Below, in pieces: positions 11,621 to 23,054 of a stretch of 64,000 nucleotides of DNA (its first letter is position 1; each line of letters starts with the position of its first letter). The DNA is from Sepiola atlantica. Taxonomy: Eukaryota; Mollusca; Cephalopoda; Sepiida; Sepiolidae. The stretch is from positions 67,254,303 to 67,318,302 of the forward strand of contig OY744546.1 of assembly GCA_963556195.1 (NCBI GenBank). The letters run 5' to 3'. The notes below the pieces were generated by a model, which was not told the origin of the DNA, searched no databases, and worked only from the letters and a program-made list of their open reading frames with translations. The position numbers and the translations under genes are program-made.

Positions 11621-13130
11621 TTCTTTCTTCAGGTAACATGGGTCATAAATATTGTCTTTCTTCAAGTAACATGGGTCGTAATTATTTCTTTTCTTCAAGC
11701 AAAATGGGTTACAAATATTTTTTCTTCCAGTAACATGGAGCATACGTATTGTCTTTCGTCAAGTAACATGGGTCATAATTATTTTCTTTCTTCAAGTAAC
11801 ATGGGTCATAAATATTGTCTTTCTTTAAGTAACATGAGTCATAACTATTGTCTTTCTTCAAGTAACATGGATCGTAATTATTTCTTTTCTTCAAGTAACA
11901 TGGGTCATAATTATTGTCTTTCTTCAAGTAACATGGGGCATAAATATTGTCTTTCTTCAAGTAACATGGGTCATAAATATTGTCTTTCTTTAAGTAACAT
12001 GAGTCATAACTATTGTCTTTCTTCAAGTAACATGGATCGTAATTATTTCTTTTCTTCAAGTAACATGGGTTATAAATATTTTTCTTCAAGTAACATGGGT
12101 CATACATATTGTCTTTCTTCAAGTAACATGGGTCATCATTATTTTCTTTCTTCAAGTAACATGGGTCATAAATATTGTCTTTCTTCAAGTAACATGGGTC
12201 ATAAATATTGTCTTTCTTTAAGTAACATGAGTCATAACTATTGTCTTTCTTCAAGTAACATGGATCGTAATTATTTCTTTTCTTCAAGTAACATGGGTCA
12301 TAATTATTGTCTTTCTTCAAGTAACATGGGGCATAAATATTGTCTTTCTTCAAGTAACATGGGTCATAAATACTGTCTTTCTTTAAGTAACATGAGTCAT
12401 AACTATTGTCTTTCTTCAAGTAACATGGATCGTAATTATTTCTTTTCTTCAAGTAAAATGGGTTATAAATATTTTTTCTTCCAGTAACATGGAGCATACA
12501 TATTGTCTTTCTTCAAGTAACATGGGTCATAATTATTTTCTTTCTTCAAGTAACATGGGTCATAAATATTGTCTTTCTTTAAGTAACATGAGTCATAACT
12601 ATTGTCTTTCTTCAAGTAACATGGATCGTAATTATTTCTTTTCTTCAAGCAACATGGGTTATAAATATTTTTCTTCAAGTAACATGGGTCATACATATTG
12701 TCTTTCTTCAAGTAACATGGGTCATAATTATTTTCTTTCTTCAAGTAACATGGGTCATAAATATTGTCTTTCTTCAAGTAACATGGGTCATAAATATTGT
12801 CTTTCTTCAAGTAACATGGGTCATAAATATTGTCTTTCTTCAAGTAACATGGGTCATAAATATTGTCTTTCTTCAAGTAACATGGGTCATAAATATTGTC
12901 TTTCTTTAAGTAACATGGGTCGTAATTATGAGTCATAAATATTTTGTTTCTTGAAGTTACATAGGCCAAAAAATATTTTCTTTCACTAAGTAACATAGGT
13001 CATACATATTGTCTTTCTTCAAGTAACATGGGTCATACATATTGTCTTTCTTCAAGTAATCTGGGTCATCATCATTTTCTTTCTTCGAGTAACATGGGTC
13101 ATAAATATTGTCTTTCTTCAAGTAACATGT
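11621..13130. repeat. 33-bp minisatellite, about 45 copies, with higher-order structure
   Basis: The monomer is about TTCTTCAAGTAACATGGGTC followed by ATAAATATTGTCT, with a 33-bp period. Since 33 is 11 codons, long open frames appear on both strands: an 11-residue SSSNMGHKYCL repeat on + and a KKDNIYDPCYL repeat on -. The + frame is open from 11,495 to 12,487, where a short indel before a TAA ends it. Some units are 30 bp, losing one codon. A higher-order block (GHKYCL, SHNYCL, DRNYFF and GYKYF versions in fixed order) recurs several times. I see no start context, signal peptide, or intron structure, so I call it a minisatellite and not a gene. Confidence 0.93.
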
Positions 13131-13806
13131 AATTGTTATTATGTTACTTTGATAATTAAAATGTTTATCCAATTTATACTTCATGTCATTAATTATATTG
13201 AAAACACGCATTTTTTTTTTCAAAATTGTATGTGATCAATTTTTCTCCACTATTTTTAAAATTAACACAAATATTTCTGTATTTTGAGGTCGACCGACTA
13301 TAGACTATAAATTATTATAAAGATCAATTTCATTTCCTGCCGATTGATTATTGCGATCTCGCTCTATCGATAGAACAACGAAACATTCATCAGCGATTTT
13401 CTGACAAAGCGGGAATAATTGCTGTTTTCTGGGTCGGAATTTATTTAACACTTATCGTAGGCTATTTTTTGACCGTGAAGTGATTATTTGTAGCTCCTTA
13501 CATAAAGTAACCTCATGTCTTGTCTAGAGCGATCTCCATAACAACTATATACATTTATTTATTAAGACTTAAAGAGAATTAGAAAGTATTATGGATTGAA
13601 ATGCTAGAAATATAAGTTGGTTTAGCCGCGTCGTTAGGAAGAGTTCTTCAAGCATTCTTTATAGATTTGATTAATATAAATGCTATACATTATTTACTAA
13701 ATTATACGGAAAAATATACTATAAGAGAAGGCTCGCATGTGTTGGATAATTTCTGCGAATAGTTGTGTCCTTGGGCGATCTTATATACGGAATGAGCCGT
13801 GGCTGT
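13131..13806. other. gene-free stretch
   Basis: AT-rich sequence with no recognisable gene, transposon end or repeat. Confidence 0.5.
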
Positions 13807-14066
13807 AACAGACATCAAAGATGTCCGCACCTCAACAGTACAAAAGCTAATTGAGCAGCATGATTCTGCAGCTGTATAATCTAATTGTTCGAATCAGGCA
13901 ATTGCGAAGTTTTTAGAGAAGCAGCGAATAAATTGTGCCAAGAAGGCCATTACACTTGTTTGCAGACGTGTGTTTCTATTAGTATGAAATGTCGATGACT
14001 ATTTAACGGATGTTATCGGAAAGCAAAACGGTCCATTAATATATGTATATGCTGAGAAATATTAGT
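13807..14066 (+). pseudogene. possible degraded coding relic, unknown family
   Basis: One frame of the + strand (beginning GTAACAGACATCAAAGATGT) reads about 85 residues with only two in-frame stops. Its composition (Asp, Lys, Val, Gln, Cys) is unlike the Ile/Asn/Lys bias of the surrounding AT-rich DNA. Readable stretches include DIKDVRTSTVQKLIEQ, SNQAIAKFLEKQ, and NVDDYLTDVIGKQ before a final stop. I do not recognise the family. It could be a processed pseudogene fragment or chance; base composition is the only support. Confidence 0.25.
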
Positions 14067-14530
14067 GAAATGGAAGTTAGGAACTGATTGAAAGCAAAAT
14101 CTAAAATGTATGCATAACACATGTGTGATTTTCTCTCTCTTTTGGAACTAATTTATAGCAAGCTGTCGAAGGTGAACGCGACGTAATAAAAATAACGGTG
14201 CCGATCGAGAGATGCGTTGTTAGACGTATGAAGATCCCGTGGTATTAAATAGGTAATATCACTGAGATGAGTAGGAAAAAATGTAAAACTTAAACACTGA
14301 TTTAAAATTTTTAAAAACAATTAACATGCGTTAAAAATTAACTGAGAAATGCGGTTATCGTTGTAAAGGTACACGTATTTGTAGAAAATTGGTAATTATA
14401 TTTCATGTAGTTGCTTAAGCTTTCCTGTGGTGTACATGGGACTTTTTGTGAAGATATAGTGAGCAATACGTTATTTTAATATTATATTATATATCTCTTT
14501 CAACCCCTATCACATTCTATATATATGTAC

Positions 14531-14595
<65 letters not shown>

Positions 14596-17414
14596 TATTA
14601 AAGACAATATATGTATTATCATATATCATCAGATCCTTTTAGTTTGTAGTCTCCTTTGAAGATTCATCTCAATGTTTGTCAATTATTGATAACAGAGCAA
14701 AATATAGAACAGTTATTTATTATATTCCAACAACCATGGTTTGTTTTATTACTTTTATTTTTGTTTTTATTTTTTTCACATCTCCAAAAATTCCAAATTT
14801 CTGTGAGATATATTTAACGGTCCGTTTCATTTGTTTTGTGCCAAACAACATTTGTATGTCAATATCGTCTCTGCAACACTACAAAATCATCAGAAAAAGT
14901 TCACAAATAATAAGAGTTCTTAGATTAGAGTGTCTTGAAAAACACCCACATCATACATCAGTTTCATTTTAAGGTGAAAATAAACAAAAGAACAAACAAA
15001 AATGTTAGAGCAGACACTCACATGTGTACGATCAAACTAATCAGCCATTTTAATTTTTAATTTTTTTTTTTTTTTTATTTTCGTTCAAAGCTAGTATCTC
15101 CCAAAAATATTAGTGCGATTCGTTTAAAAACTTTAATTCGGTAATATTTGCTAAAATATTTAATATGTACTATAATTTATTTTTAAAGTTCCAGTTTATT
15201 TGAAGATAATTTATTTATTATTAAAGTTACCTGAATGTTTATGGTGCGAAACTCATTTAAGCAGATCATTATAGAGCTAGTCTCAATGTGTCAAACCGTC
15301 CATTCAATCAACTATTAAAAAAGTTTCTTCTACATAAGTGTTTATATGGAATTTATATAGTATTTATTAGTAAACCCTTTCTAAGAATATTGAAACAAGC
15401 TAACCTTCCCAGAAATTCATCACTCAAGTAGTAAGCCACTAGTTAAAATACGAAACTAATCTTATATACACAAGTTTTTTATGTATTTTTACTTTATTTC
15501 TAATTCGAAGTAGTAAACATACGTACCATCTGCGAATTAGACTTACATATGTTTTTCTCTGTGGTAAATATATATATACATTTCATTATCGCTTTTCAAG
15601 AAAATGTATTTCATGTTTTTAGTACACACGACGCTTACGCTTAAAAGAAATTCTATGATTGGTGTTATGACCACTTAATTCAATTTTGGTTGATTTCCCT
15701 CTAAAACTAATATCGCTCCCGTCATTAAATTTATAATTTTAGTTTTAATTAGCGTTTACTTTCGAATATATTTTATCGTTTTGCGCGCAGTTTTAAATGG
15801 TTCTCGAGCTTGATAAAAAATTCAAGTACGTGGTAGAGATCATTGTTTAGTTAGAACCTATATAACGTCATCGTATGTATAATCTGGGTATGTTCTTTCT
15901 AAATTCAGGTTTGATTCGTTCGTGTTTAAAGTATTTTCACTTATGTGTCAAATATAGTTACAAATATTATTTAAATGTAATCAAACGTTTTTTTTTAAAA
16001 GATATACTAGATCTCCAGTAACACGTAGGGTCAATGTTTTCTATCCAACGTTTTTGCGCACATTTTTTCGAAACAAACTCCAAGTACGCTGTATAAATCA
16101 TTGTTTAGTTAGAATATATTTCACGCCGTGTCAACGTTTGCTAATTATAGATGTGTGTTTTAATATATGATAAAGTAAAATACAGTAATTTTGAAACTAT
16201 ATATACATTGTAAGAGAATATTGATTCAATTTAAGGGGGGTGTCAAGCAATAACCGTCGCGTATATTGTTAGTTACGACAAAAAATAAACAGGTTTAACG
16301 AGACAAGCCCTGCTGACGAAAGAAAAAAACTATATGTTAGTCATCAAATCAAAACTCTTTCGGCTATGAGTTTGACCATGAAGATGACTTTCTACGCGTT
16401 AACCCATTGATACTTATTAAATTATGTCATCGCCTCACTCTGCTCTTCATTTCACCTTGCATCCAATCGTATAATGTATTCAATTTGAAAATAAGCAAGT
16501 AAATTGATCAACGTTTTAGTATGTTTTTAATAGAAATCGCTCCAGACAAGGCATGAAGGCATTTGATGTAAAGAGCTAAAAGAAAATACGACTTAAAGGT
16601 CAATAACTAGCCAACGATAAGTGTTAGATGGATATATTCCGACGCAACAAACAGCTATTCATCTCCCTTTGTACGAAACATCGCTCATGGAATGTGAGGA
16701 GTAAAGGAAAAATATAAAAGAAACGAGAGTTACGAGACTGCCAAAAATATACCGAACGTTAGTCACTTTCTACTCTCCTTATATTAAAGAAAAATGTAAC
16801 CCATTAGGTTCGCATATAAAGCTCAGAGAGGCTTGTATCAATAAACAAAGGGTAAGCATTCAAAGCAGTGTTTAATATACAAACAATTCAAAGAATCTAA
16901 ATATGTGGTTTTCTGCCTGCTATATCCCCCTCTTATTCTCTCTTTTTTCTCTCTAGAGATACGTGTACCATATTATCCACACAACTGCTGGTATCCCCCG
17001 TAGCATATAATAGACTATTCCAATCTTCTTATGATGTCCTTACTGTATTACTTTCGATCGTTGATAAATAGAGATAGGACATGGGAGAGAGATATAGAGA
17101 CACGAAAATGATAGATGCTATATAAATTTGCTTAATACATTTCCGGCCCCGGCTTTTGGCAAAAACCCTCACTCCAACATGTGGTAGTATTTATTTTATT
17201 CTGAGGATGAGGGATACCCTCGAAAATTAAAAAAAAATAATGAAAAGGACACACTCTAACCTAACACCACGGTCAACGATACACTGGTAAATAAAAAAAA
17301 AATTTTTTGAAACTTATTGACTTTTTAATATTGTCACTTGGTTTTGTTTTTACGATTCCACGTGTCGTATGTGTCACTTCAACAACGCATTGTTATCGCC
17401 TCCAAAATATTATT

Positions 17415-17415
<1 letters not shown>
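14067..17415. other. AT-rich gene-free stretch with a (TA)n tract and an old duplication
   Basis: It holds a (TA)n run at about 14,537-14,591. A 98-codon open frame (14,676-14,972) has no recognised domain. An old direct repeat pairs 15,783-15,872 with 16,043-16,135; both share ATCATTGTTTAGTTAGAA preceded by CAAGTACG. At about 17,200 a CTGAGGA word is followed by a GAGGG/CCCTC hairpin and GAAAA, a hammerhead-like relic with an extra base before the stem. No gene is supported. Confidence 0.55.

Positions 17416-17417
<2 letters not shown>

Positions 17418-17470
<53 letters not shown>
17418..17470. repeat. (TA)n microsatellite
   Basis: Uninterrupted TA units immediately left of an inverted-repeat element. 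Confidence 0.97.
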
Positions 17471-17473
<3 letters not shown>

Positions 17474-17555
17474 AAGGTAAAACACTCACAGGGTAGTTAT
17501 CCAAAGACTTTCAACCGGGTTTATAAAATGTGCTCAATATCAAATAGAGTTTTTA

Positions 17556-17732
17556 TATATGATTAGTTTTATTTACAGATACATGTACAAAATCTGCGAC
17601 ACCAAATATGATCTAAGGTTAAGATCGGATTCTTACTCTGCCTGATGAGATCTCAGTTTGTAATGGCTGTTGATCGGTACGATCGACATGTCAGTGTCGC
17701 AGATTGTGTACATGACTGTGTAAATAAAAATA

Positions 17733-17740
<8 letters not shown>
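17556..17740. repeat. 185-bp inverted-repeat element between two (TA)n tracts
   Basis: The ends (17,556-17,602 and 17,693-17,740) are about 48-bp imperfect terminal inverted repeats sharing AATCTGCGACAC and ATGTACA words. The ~90-bp centre has no coding potential. One (TA)n tract lies about 85 bp to its left and another abuts its right end. It could be a MITE or a foldback retroelement relic. Confidence 0.8.

Positions 17741-17813
<73 letters not shown>
17737..17813. repeat. (TA)n-(GATA)n-(GA)n compound microsatellite
   Basis: A TA run passes into GATA and then pure GA units. Confidence 0.97.
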
Positions 17814-18550
17814 TTTACAAAATACAAAAAATGCAAAGGTAATAGATATTAGAGACTTACCTTAAATTAACTATTCCGTCCGTCTCTTAAATGTATGTAT
17901 TCTTCATACAATTCGAAGAGGCAAAAAACAACAAATTACAACATACAAAATATAAAACTTCAACAATAACATAACAGTATATTAATAATGAATCTATTAC
18001 AGCATGCAGATATGTTGCGCTCTTTATCAAATCCAGTAAATACTATAATAATTAAATATTATCAGCAATCACATTGTGAAGGAAACAAGAAAGACGTAAA
18101 TAGCATGTGTCTTTTAGAGCCACGGGACGTCTTAGAACAGCTATACTCATTGCTAAAAGGCGCCAGGAAGGGTGAAAAGATTGGTCTTTTGTTATTCCGC
18201 AAAGAGAGGATTTTTTGCTGCGACCCCCAAACCACTGCGTCAGTTGTGTGAAACTTGCGGCGTATTGCTTAAAATCGCTAATATATACTTAATATACACA
18301 GGCATAGGTTCGTACATACACACGTAGATATATATTTCAATATAGAAATACACATACATCCACTTACATTTATTCTGAAAATATGACTCCACTAGAAAAA
18401 ATACACAATCGTGAGTCACTTCGTGAATCATTCATTATCTAATAACTTAACCAATTCTGTACATATAAACCACATAAAAAAGAAGAGGTCCAACAAACAT
18501 TATAATATTTGTAGAACCAAATTTGATGAATTTATAAAACCTGTCCTTGT
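17814..18550. other. gene-free stretch
   Basis: An 87-codon open frame (17,988-18,251) has no recognisable domain and no supporting context. Nothing else was identified before the 22-bp array. Confidence 0.5.
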
Positions 18551-18555
18551 TTATT

Positions 18556-20240
18556 TTATCTGCTGAAATTTGGTATTTTAGTTGTTGAAATTTGGTATTT
18601 TAGTTGTTAGAATTTGGTATTTTAGTTGTTGAAATTTGGTATTTTAGTTGTTGAAATTTGGTATTTTAGTTGTTGAAAGTTGGTATTTTGGTTGTTGAAA
18701 TTTGGTATTTTAGTTGTTGAAATTTGGTATTTTAGTTGTTGACATTTGGTATTTTAGTTGTTGAAATTTGGTATTTTAGTTGTTGAAAGTTGGTATTTTA
18801 AGTGTTGAAAGTTGGAATTTTAGTTGTTGAAATTTGGTATTTAAGTTGTTGAAATTTGGTATTTTAGTTGTTGAAATTCGATATTTTAGTTGTTGAAATT
18901 TGGTATTTAAGTTGTTGAAATTTGGTATTTAAGTTGTTGAAATTAAGTATTTAAGTTGTTGAAATTTGGTACTTTAGTTGTTAGAATTTGGTATTTTAGT
19001 AGTTGAAATTTGGTATTTTAGTTGTTGAAAGTTGGTATTTTAGTTATTGAAATTTGGTATTTTAGTTGTTGAAATTTGGTATTTTAGTTATTGAAATTTG
19101 GTATTTTATTTGTTGAAAGTTGGTATTTTAGTTATTGAAATTTGGTATTTTAGTTGTTGAAATTTGGTATTTAAGTTGTTGAAATTTGGTATTTAAGTTG
19201 TTGAAATTTGGTATTTTAGTTGTTGAAATTTGGTATTTTAGTTGTTGAAAGTTAATATTTTAGTTGTTGAAAGTTGGTATTTTAGTTGTTGAAATTTGGT
19301 ATTTTAGTTGTTGAAAGTTGGTATTTTAGTTATTGAAATTTGGTATTTTAGTTGTTGAAATTTGGTATTTTAGTTGTTGAAAGTTGGTATTTAAGTTGTT
19401 GAAATTTGGTATTTTAGTTGTTTAAATTTGGTGTTTTAGTTGTTGAAATTTGGTATTTTAGTTGTTGAAATTTGGTATTTTAGTTGTTGAAATTTGGTAT
19501 TTTAGTTGTTGAAAGTTGGTATTTTAGTTGTTGAAATTTGGTATTTTAGTTGTTGAAATTTGGTATTTTAGTTGTTGAAAGTTGGTATTTTAGTTGTTGA
19601 AATTTTATATTTTAGTTGTTGAAAGTTGGTGTTTTAGTTGTTGAAATTTGGTATTTAAGTTATTGAAATTTGGTATTTTAGTTGTTGAAATTTGGTATTT
19701 TAGTTGTTGAAAGTTTGTATTTTAGTTGTTGAAAGTTGGTATTTAAGTTGTTGAAAGTTGGTATTTAAGTTGTTGAAAGTTGGTATTTTAGTTGTTGAAA
19801 GTTGGTATTTTAGTTTTTTAAATTCGGTATTTTGGTTGTTGAAAGTTGGTATTTAAGTTGTTGAAATCTGGTATTTTAGTTATTGAAATTTGGTATTTTA
19901 GTTGTTAAAAGTTGGTATTTTAGTTGTTGAAAGTTGGTATTTTAGTTGTTGAAATTTGGTATTTTGGTTGTTGAAAGTTGGTATTTTAGTTGTTGAAAGT
20001 TGGTATTTTAGTTGTTGAAATTCGGTATTTTAGTTATTGAAATTTGGTATTTTAGTTGTTGAAAGTTGGTATTTTAGTTATTGAAATTTGGTATTTTAGT
20101 TATTGAAATTTGGTATTTTAGTTGTTGAAATTCGGTATTTTTGTTATTGAAATTTGGTATTTAAGTTGTTGAAAGTTGGTATTTTAGTAGTTGAAATTTG
20201 GTATTTTAGTTGTTGAAATTTGGTATTTTGGTTATTGACG
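18556..20240. repeat. 22-bp tandem array, about 76 copies
   Basis: The monomer is close to TTGAAATTTGGTATTTTAGT plus TG. The recurring variants (AAGTTGG, TTTAAGTTG, TTATTGAAA) are interspersed along the array and some pairs recur in the same order, which points to repeated local duplication. The 22-bp period is not a multiple of three and no frame stays open. It ends in sequence around 20,240 that has only small, unrecognised open frames. Confidence 0.97.
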
Positions 20241-21457
20241 TGATTTTTATATTTCAAACTGTTTTGTTGTTTGAATATATTTTCACTTTTCTTTTTAAAG
20301 AAACGTGGTTCTCTTATTTCAAAGCATTTATCTGTTGCGGCATACGTTATGTTTCTAGCAAACTGATTCTCCATGGGAAGCCCAATTACATTCAGTTATT
20401 TGAATATAAGTGTTGTTTTTTTCAGTGTATTTCTGTTTATACTTGTTTACGTATTAAGCTGAAGTTTTACGCCAATTGAATTACCCATGTTATCCAGACA
20501 GTGTGCATGTTTTCTGTCCGTTTATTTTATAAATGATTCGTATAATAAAAATATCACGTATTTTTACTCCCCACTTGTTCGCAAGATTCGACGTACTTGT
20601 TTTTTTTTCCTTCGTGTAAACACTTTGGCATTGGCTGTGAATATTAATCTGCAATCAATAGTTTGTTCTTTTTCCCCGTTTCCGTACATATTGAATCGTG
20701 ATTGTTATGTTCATAAGACCCTCAAACACACGGCGTAGTTCGGGACTGGAAAACAAAACAAGTATTTAAAAAGTTGTAGCATCTGTTTTTAAAAATTTTT
20801 GTTTTCTGACTATATCTCCTTTTACTGGTTTAAGGGTCATCTTTTACCATATCTTCTTCCTACCCTACTGTTCTTTCTCTTGTTTTCTGTTTCCTCTTCT
20901 ATTTAGAAAAAGCATCAAAATAATAGACCAAAAATAAAAAAAACAAAAAAGTAAGAACGTGGATTCAGAAAGTGATCAGCAACGGGCTAACTGTTTTATA
21001 ATGTTTGATTTTTTTTACTAACACCAGTAACACTGACGAAATGTTTTCTTTTGTACCCTAAAATTGTTTAAACCCTTGTTCTCTTAATATAATGTGCATT
21101 GCGTATTTCCACTCTAACACGATCCGGGCTTTACGAGGTCTGATTATGTATCGTTTATAAGTATATATTTGGTATTTACTGAATTCAAGTCGGACGAAAA
21201 TTCGAAGCTAATATTTATAAAATACTATTTCTCAACATCCGCACGGACAGAAAAAGAAATCAATGTACGATACGATCAAATACATTAACTTATGGATACG
21301 GAAGAGTACAATAGGAGGCACGCTGCCGGTAAGCTGGCGTGAAAATATAAAATCCCGGATGTCTAACTAAAGAAATCAGTGAAACAAAATAAGGTTTAGA
21401 AACGGGTTCTACATTGTATATCAGATTCTTACATAAGCAAATATGGCGTAACACGAT
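20241..21457. other. gene-free stretch
   Basis: Several open frames of 80-90 codons (20,210-20,479; 20,487-20,738; 21,290-21,541 minus) have no recognised domain. They look accidental or derive from repeats. No transposon ends were identified. Confidence 0.45.
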
Positions 21458-21582
21458 AGTTACAAATACATTAGGGCAAATATTGACGACTAGATAAACA
21501 ATAAATAATTTCGACATCGAGGCCGTGATTCGAACTCGCAACCTGTCTAGTCGTCAATATTTGCCCTAATGTATTTGTTATG
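21458..21582. repeat. inverted repeat flanking a SINE-like segment
   Basis: About 38 bp at 21,458-21,495 is the reverse complement of 21,546-21,582 (shared word ATACATTAGGGCAAATATTG). The loop is the tRNA-like box-B segment described in the next entry, so a small SINE fragment sits inside a hairpin. Confidence 0.85.
21489..21545 (-). mobile_element. tRNA-like SINE fragment, copy 1
   Basis: Read on the minus strand it contains GTTGCGAGTTCGAATCACGG, which fits a polymerase III box B (GGTTCGANTCC-type). It recurs almost exactly at 21,700-21,755. No convincing box A is visible, so it is truncated. It is not a tRNA gene: no cloverleaf can be drawn. Confidence 0.6.
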
Positions 21583-21699
21583 TTTCTGACTTTGAAATTA
21601 ATTAAATAGTAATTACCTCCCCCCCCCGTTTACAAAAACTCTCCAGGACAGACAGACAGACAGAGAGACAGAGAAGGTGCTCGTTATATTATAACTGGA

Positions 21700-21755
21700 C
21701 TAGATAAACAATAAATAATTTCGACATCGAGGCCGTGATTCGAACTCGCAACCTG
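21700..21755 (-). mobile_element. tRNA-like SINE fragment, copy 2
   Basis: A direct repeat of 21,489-21,545 starting from the shared word ACTAGATAAACAATAAATAA, with the same box-B-like core on the minus strand. Between the copies lie a poly(C) run and a (GACA)n stretch. Confidence 0.6.
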
Positions 21756-22097
21756 AACGTCAAACAGTAATTTGGACAAATTTGTCCGATATTCGACCAA
21801 TGAGCTTCCGCCAGAAGTCAACCCCCCGCCCCGATTTTTTTTTCGCGCGGAAAATCGCCGCTCCCAAGTTTATTTTTCCTTTTTAAACAAAAAATATTCG
21901 GAGACAACTTTTTTTTAAAACTAAAAATGTCTCACCACCCAAGAACGCGGCAGCCAAGCAAAAATAGACTCCCTAACGGTCGTCTATTTTTTCTAGTCTA
22001 GTTTCTATATTCACCATCTGGGTTGGTGCATCATCTATAGTCTCATCCTCTTAGACAAAGTCTCAATAAAAGTTGTCAACTTAATATGTCCTTCATT

Positions 22098-22530
22098 ATC
22101 CACCAAGCTCCAACCCCTGTTCCATCGCCGTAATGTTGCATCTTTGTGCCTACTTCACAAGTACTTCAATGGATTGCGATCTGATGAACTTGCTGCCATA
22201 GTGCAATCTCGATGTAAATTCACTAGATCGACCCGACAATCAGCTAAATTCCATCCATTCACTGTGGAGGTCGCCAGATGTTGAAGAGACTTCTACTCTA
22301 ATAGTTTTATTATCCGTGCTGCCGACCTCTGAAACTCCCTCCCTACTCACTGTTTCCCCGACTGTATTGATATGTAGACATTTAAAACTTATGTAAACAG
22401 ACATTTTACTGCACAGCTCCAAACTTATGGATGACTCCCAAAATCTACACCCTATTTAACAGTAGCCCCTTTTGTCTACAGTGGTGGCTTATCTGGATAC
22501 TTATCTGGTTTGGGGTGAACTATGTTAAAA
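22098..22530 (+). pseudogene. non-LTR retrotransposon 3' end, broken by stops
   Basis: Translation gives HRRNVASLC, then RSDELAAIV, FTRSTRQSAKFHPFTVEV and FKTYVNRHF. This is the characteristic C-terminal tail of CR1/L2/Jockey-like LINE reverse transcriptases. At least three in-frame stops interrupt it (after VARC, AADL and CIDM). The 3' UTR follows with CAGTAGCCCC and TTTGGGGTGAACTATGT, ending in a purine-rich run at about 22,530. It is 5'-truncated, as is usual for LINE copies, and it is dead. Confidence 0.85.
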
Positions 22531-22623
22531 AAGAGAGTGATAGTATTCGACATATGTCTAGCAATAGACGGGTGATTTGGTCAGTAAATAATGAATTAAA
22601 GCACACTAAAAAAATTTTTTATA

Positions 22624-23054
22624 AAAACAATATCATATACTTATTCAGCGTTATATTCTTACTCAATGTACAAAAAAATAGAAAAAAATTATCCACTAGA
22701 ACTTTAATTACAAGTATTTTTCCATTCTGCGTATCATAACAGCGATTCGTTCAGTAAGCGTCCATCTTTTTTCTTAAAAATAATTCAAGGTCAGATAATT
22801 CGCAAGGGAGATAATCATGCAATTAAAAAAAAAACAACTACATATATAAAAACTAAATTTATTCCAATAAAAAAAAACGAAAGTAAATAAAAGAAATTAA
22901 ATTAATTTATTGCATTATAATGAAATGTTTTATTGGAATACATATGTGTAGTTATTTTTTTTAAATTGTATGATTATCTCCCTTGCGAATTAGCTGCCTT
23001 TGAATTATTTTTAAGAAAAAAGATGGACGCTGAATAAATATATAATATTGTTTG
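22624..23054. repeat. large inverted repeat (about 105-115-bp inner arms, interrupted outer arm)
   Basis: The inner arms 22,757-22,872 and 22,928-23,031 are close reverse complements, sharing GCGTCCATCTTTTTTCTTAA, TTCGCAAGGGAGATAATCAT and ATTCCAATAAAA. The similarity resumes further out: ACAATATCATATACTTATTC at 22,626 pairs with about 23,030-23,052. The left side therefore carries about 105 bp of extra sequence (22,651-22,756). It has no coding capacity. It is probably a MITE-like or foldback element with an internal insertion. Confidence 0.85.

Noticed and set aside
11495..12487. 330-codon frame as a real repeat protein
   Set aside because: The frame begins in unique sequence in a different reading of the repeat and ends at an indel within the array; both strands are open only because the unit is 33 bp. 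Kept as a finding to test, not as a CDS.
13380..13400. Hammerhead ribozyme at a TCATCAG word (minus strand)
   Set aside because: No stem II followed by GAAA on the minus strand after the core.
14676..14972. 98-codon hydrophobic frame as a membrane protein gene
   Set aside because: Low-complexity Phe/Ile-rich translation of AT-rich DNA, no family match and no supporting gene structure.
17640..17670. Hammerhead ribozyme at CTGATGA
   Set aside because: No stem II and no GAAA follow.
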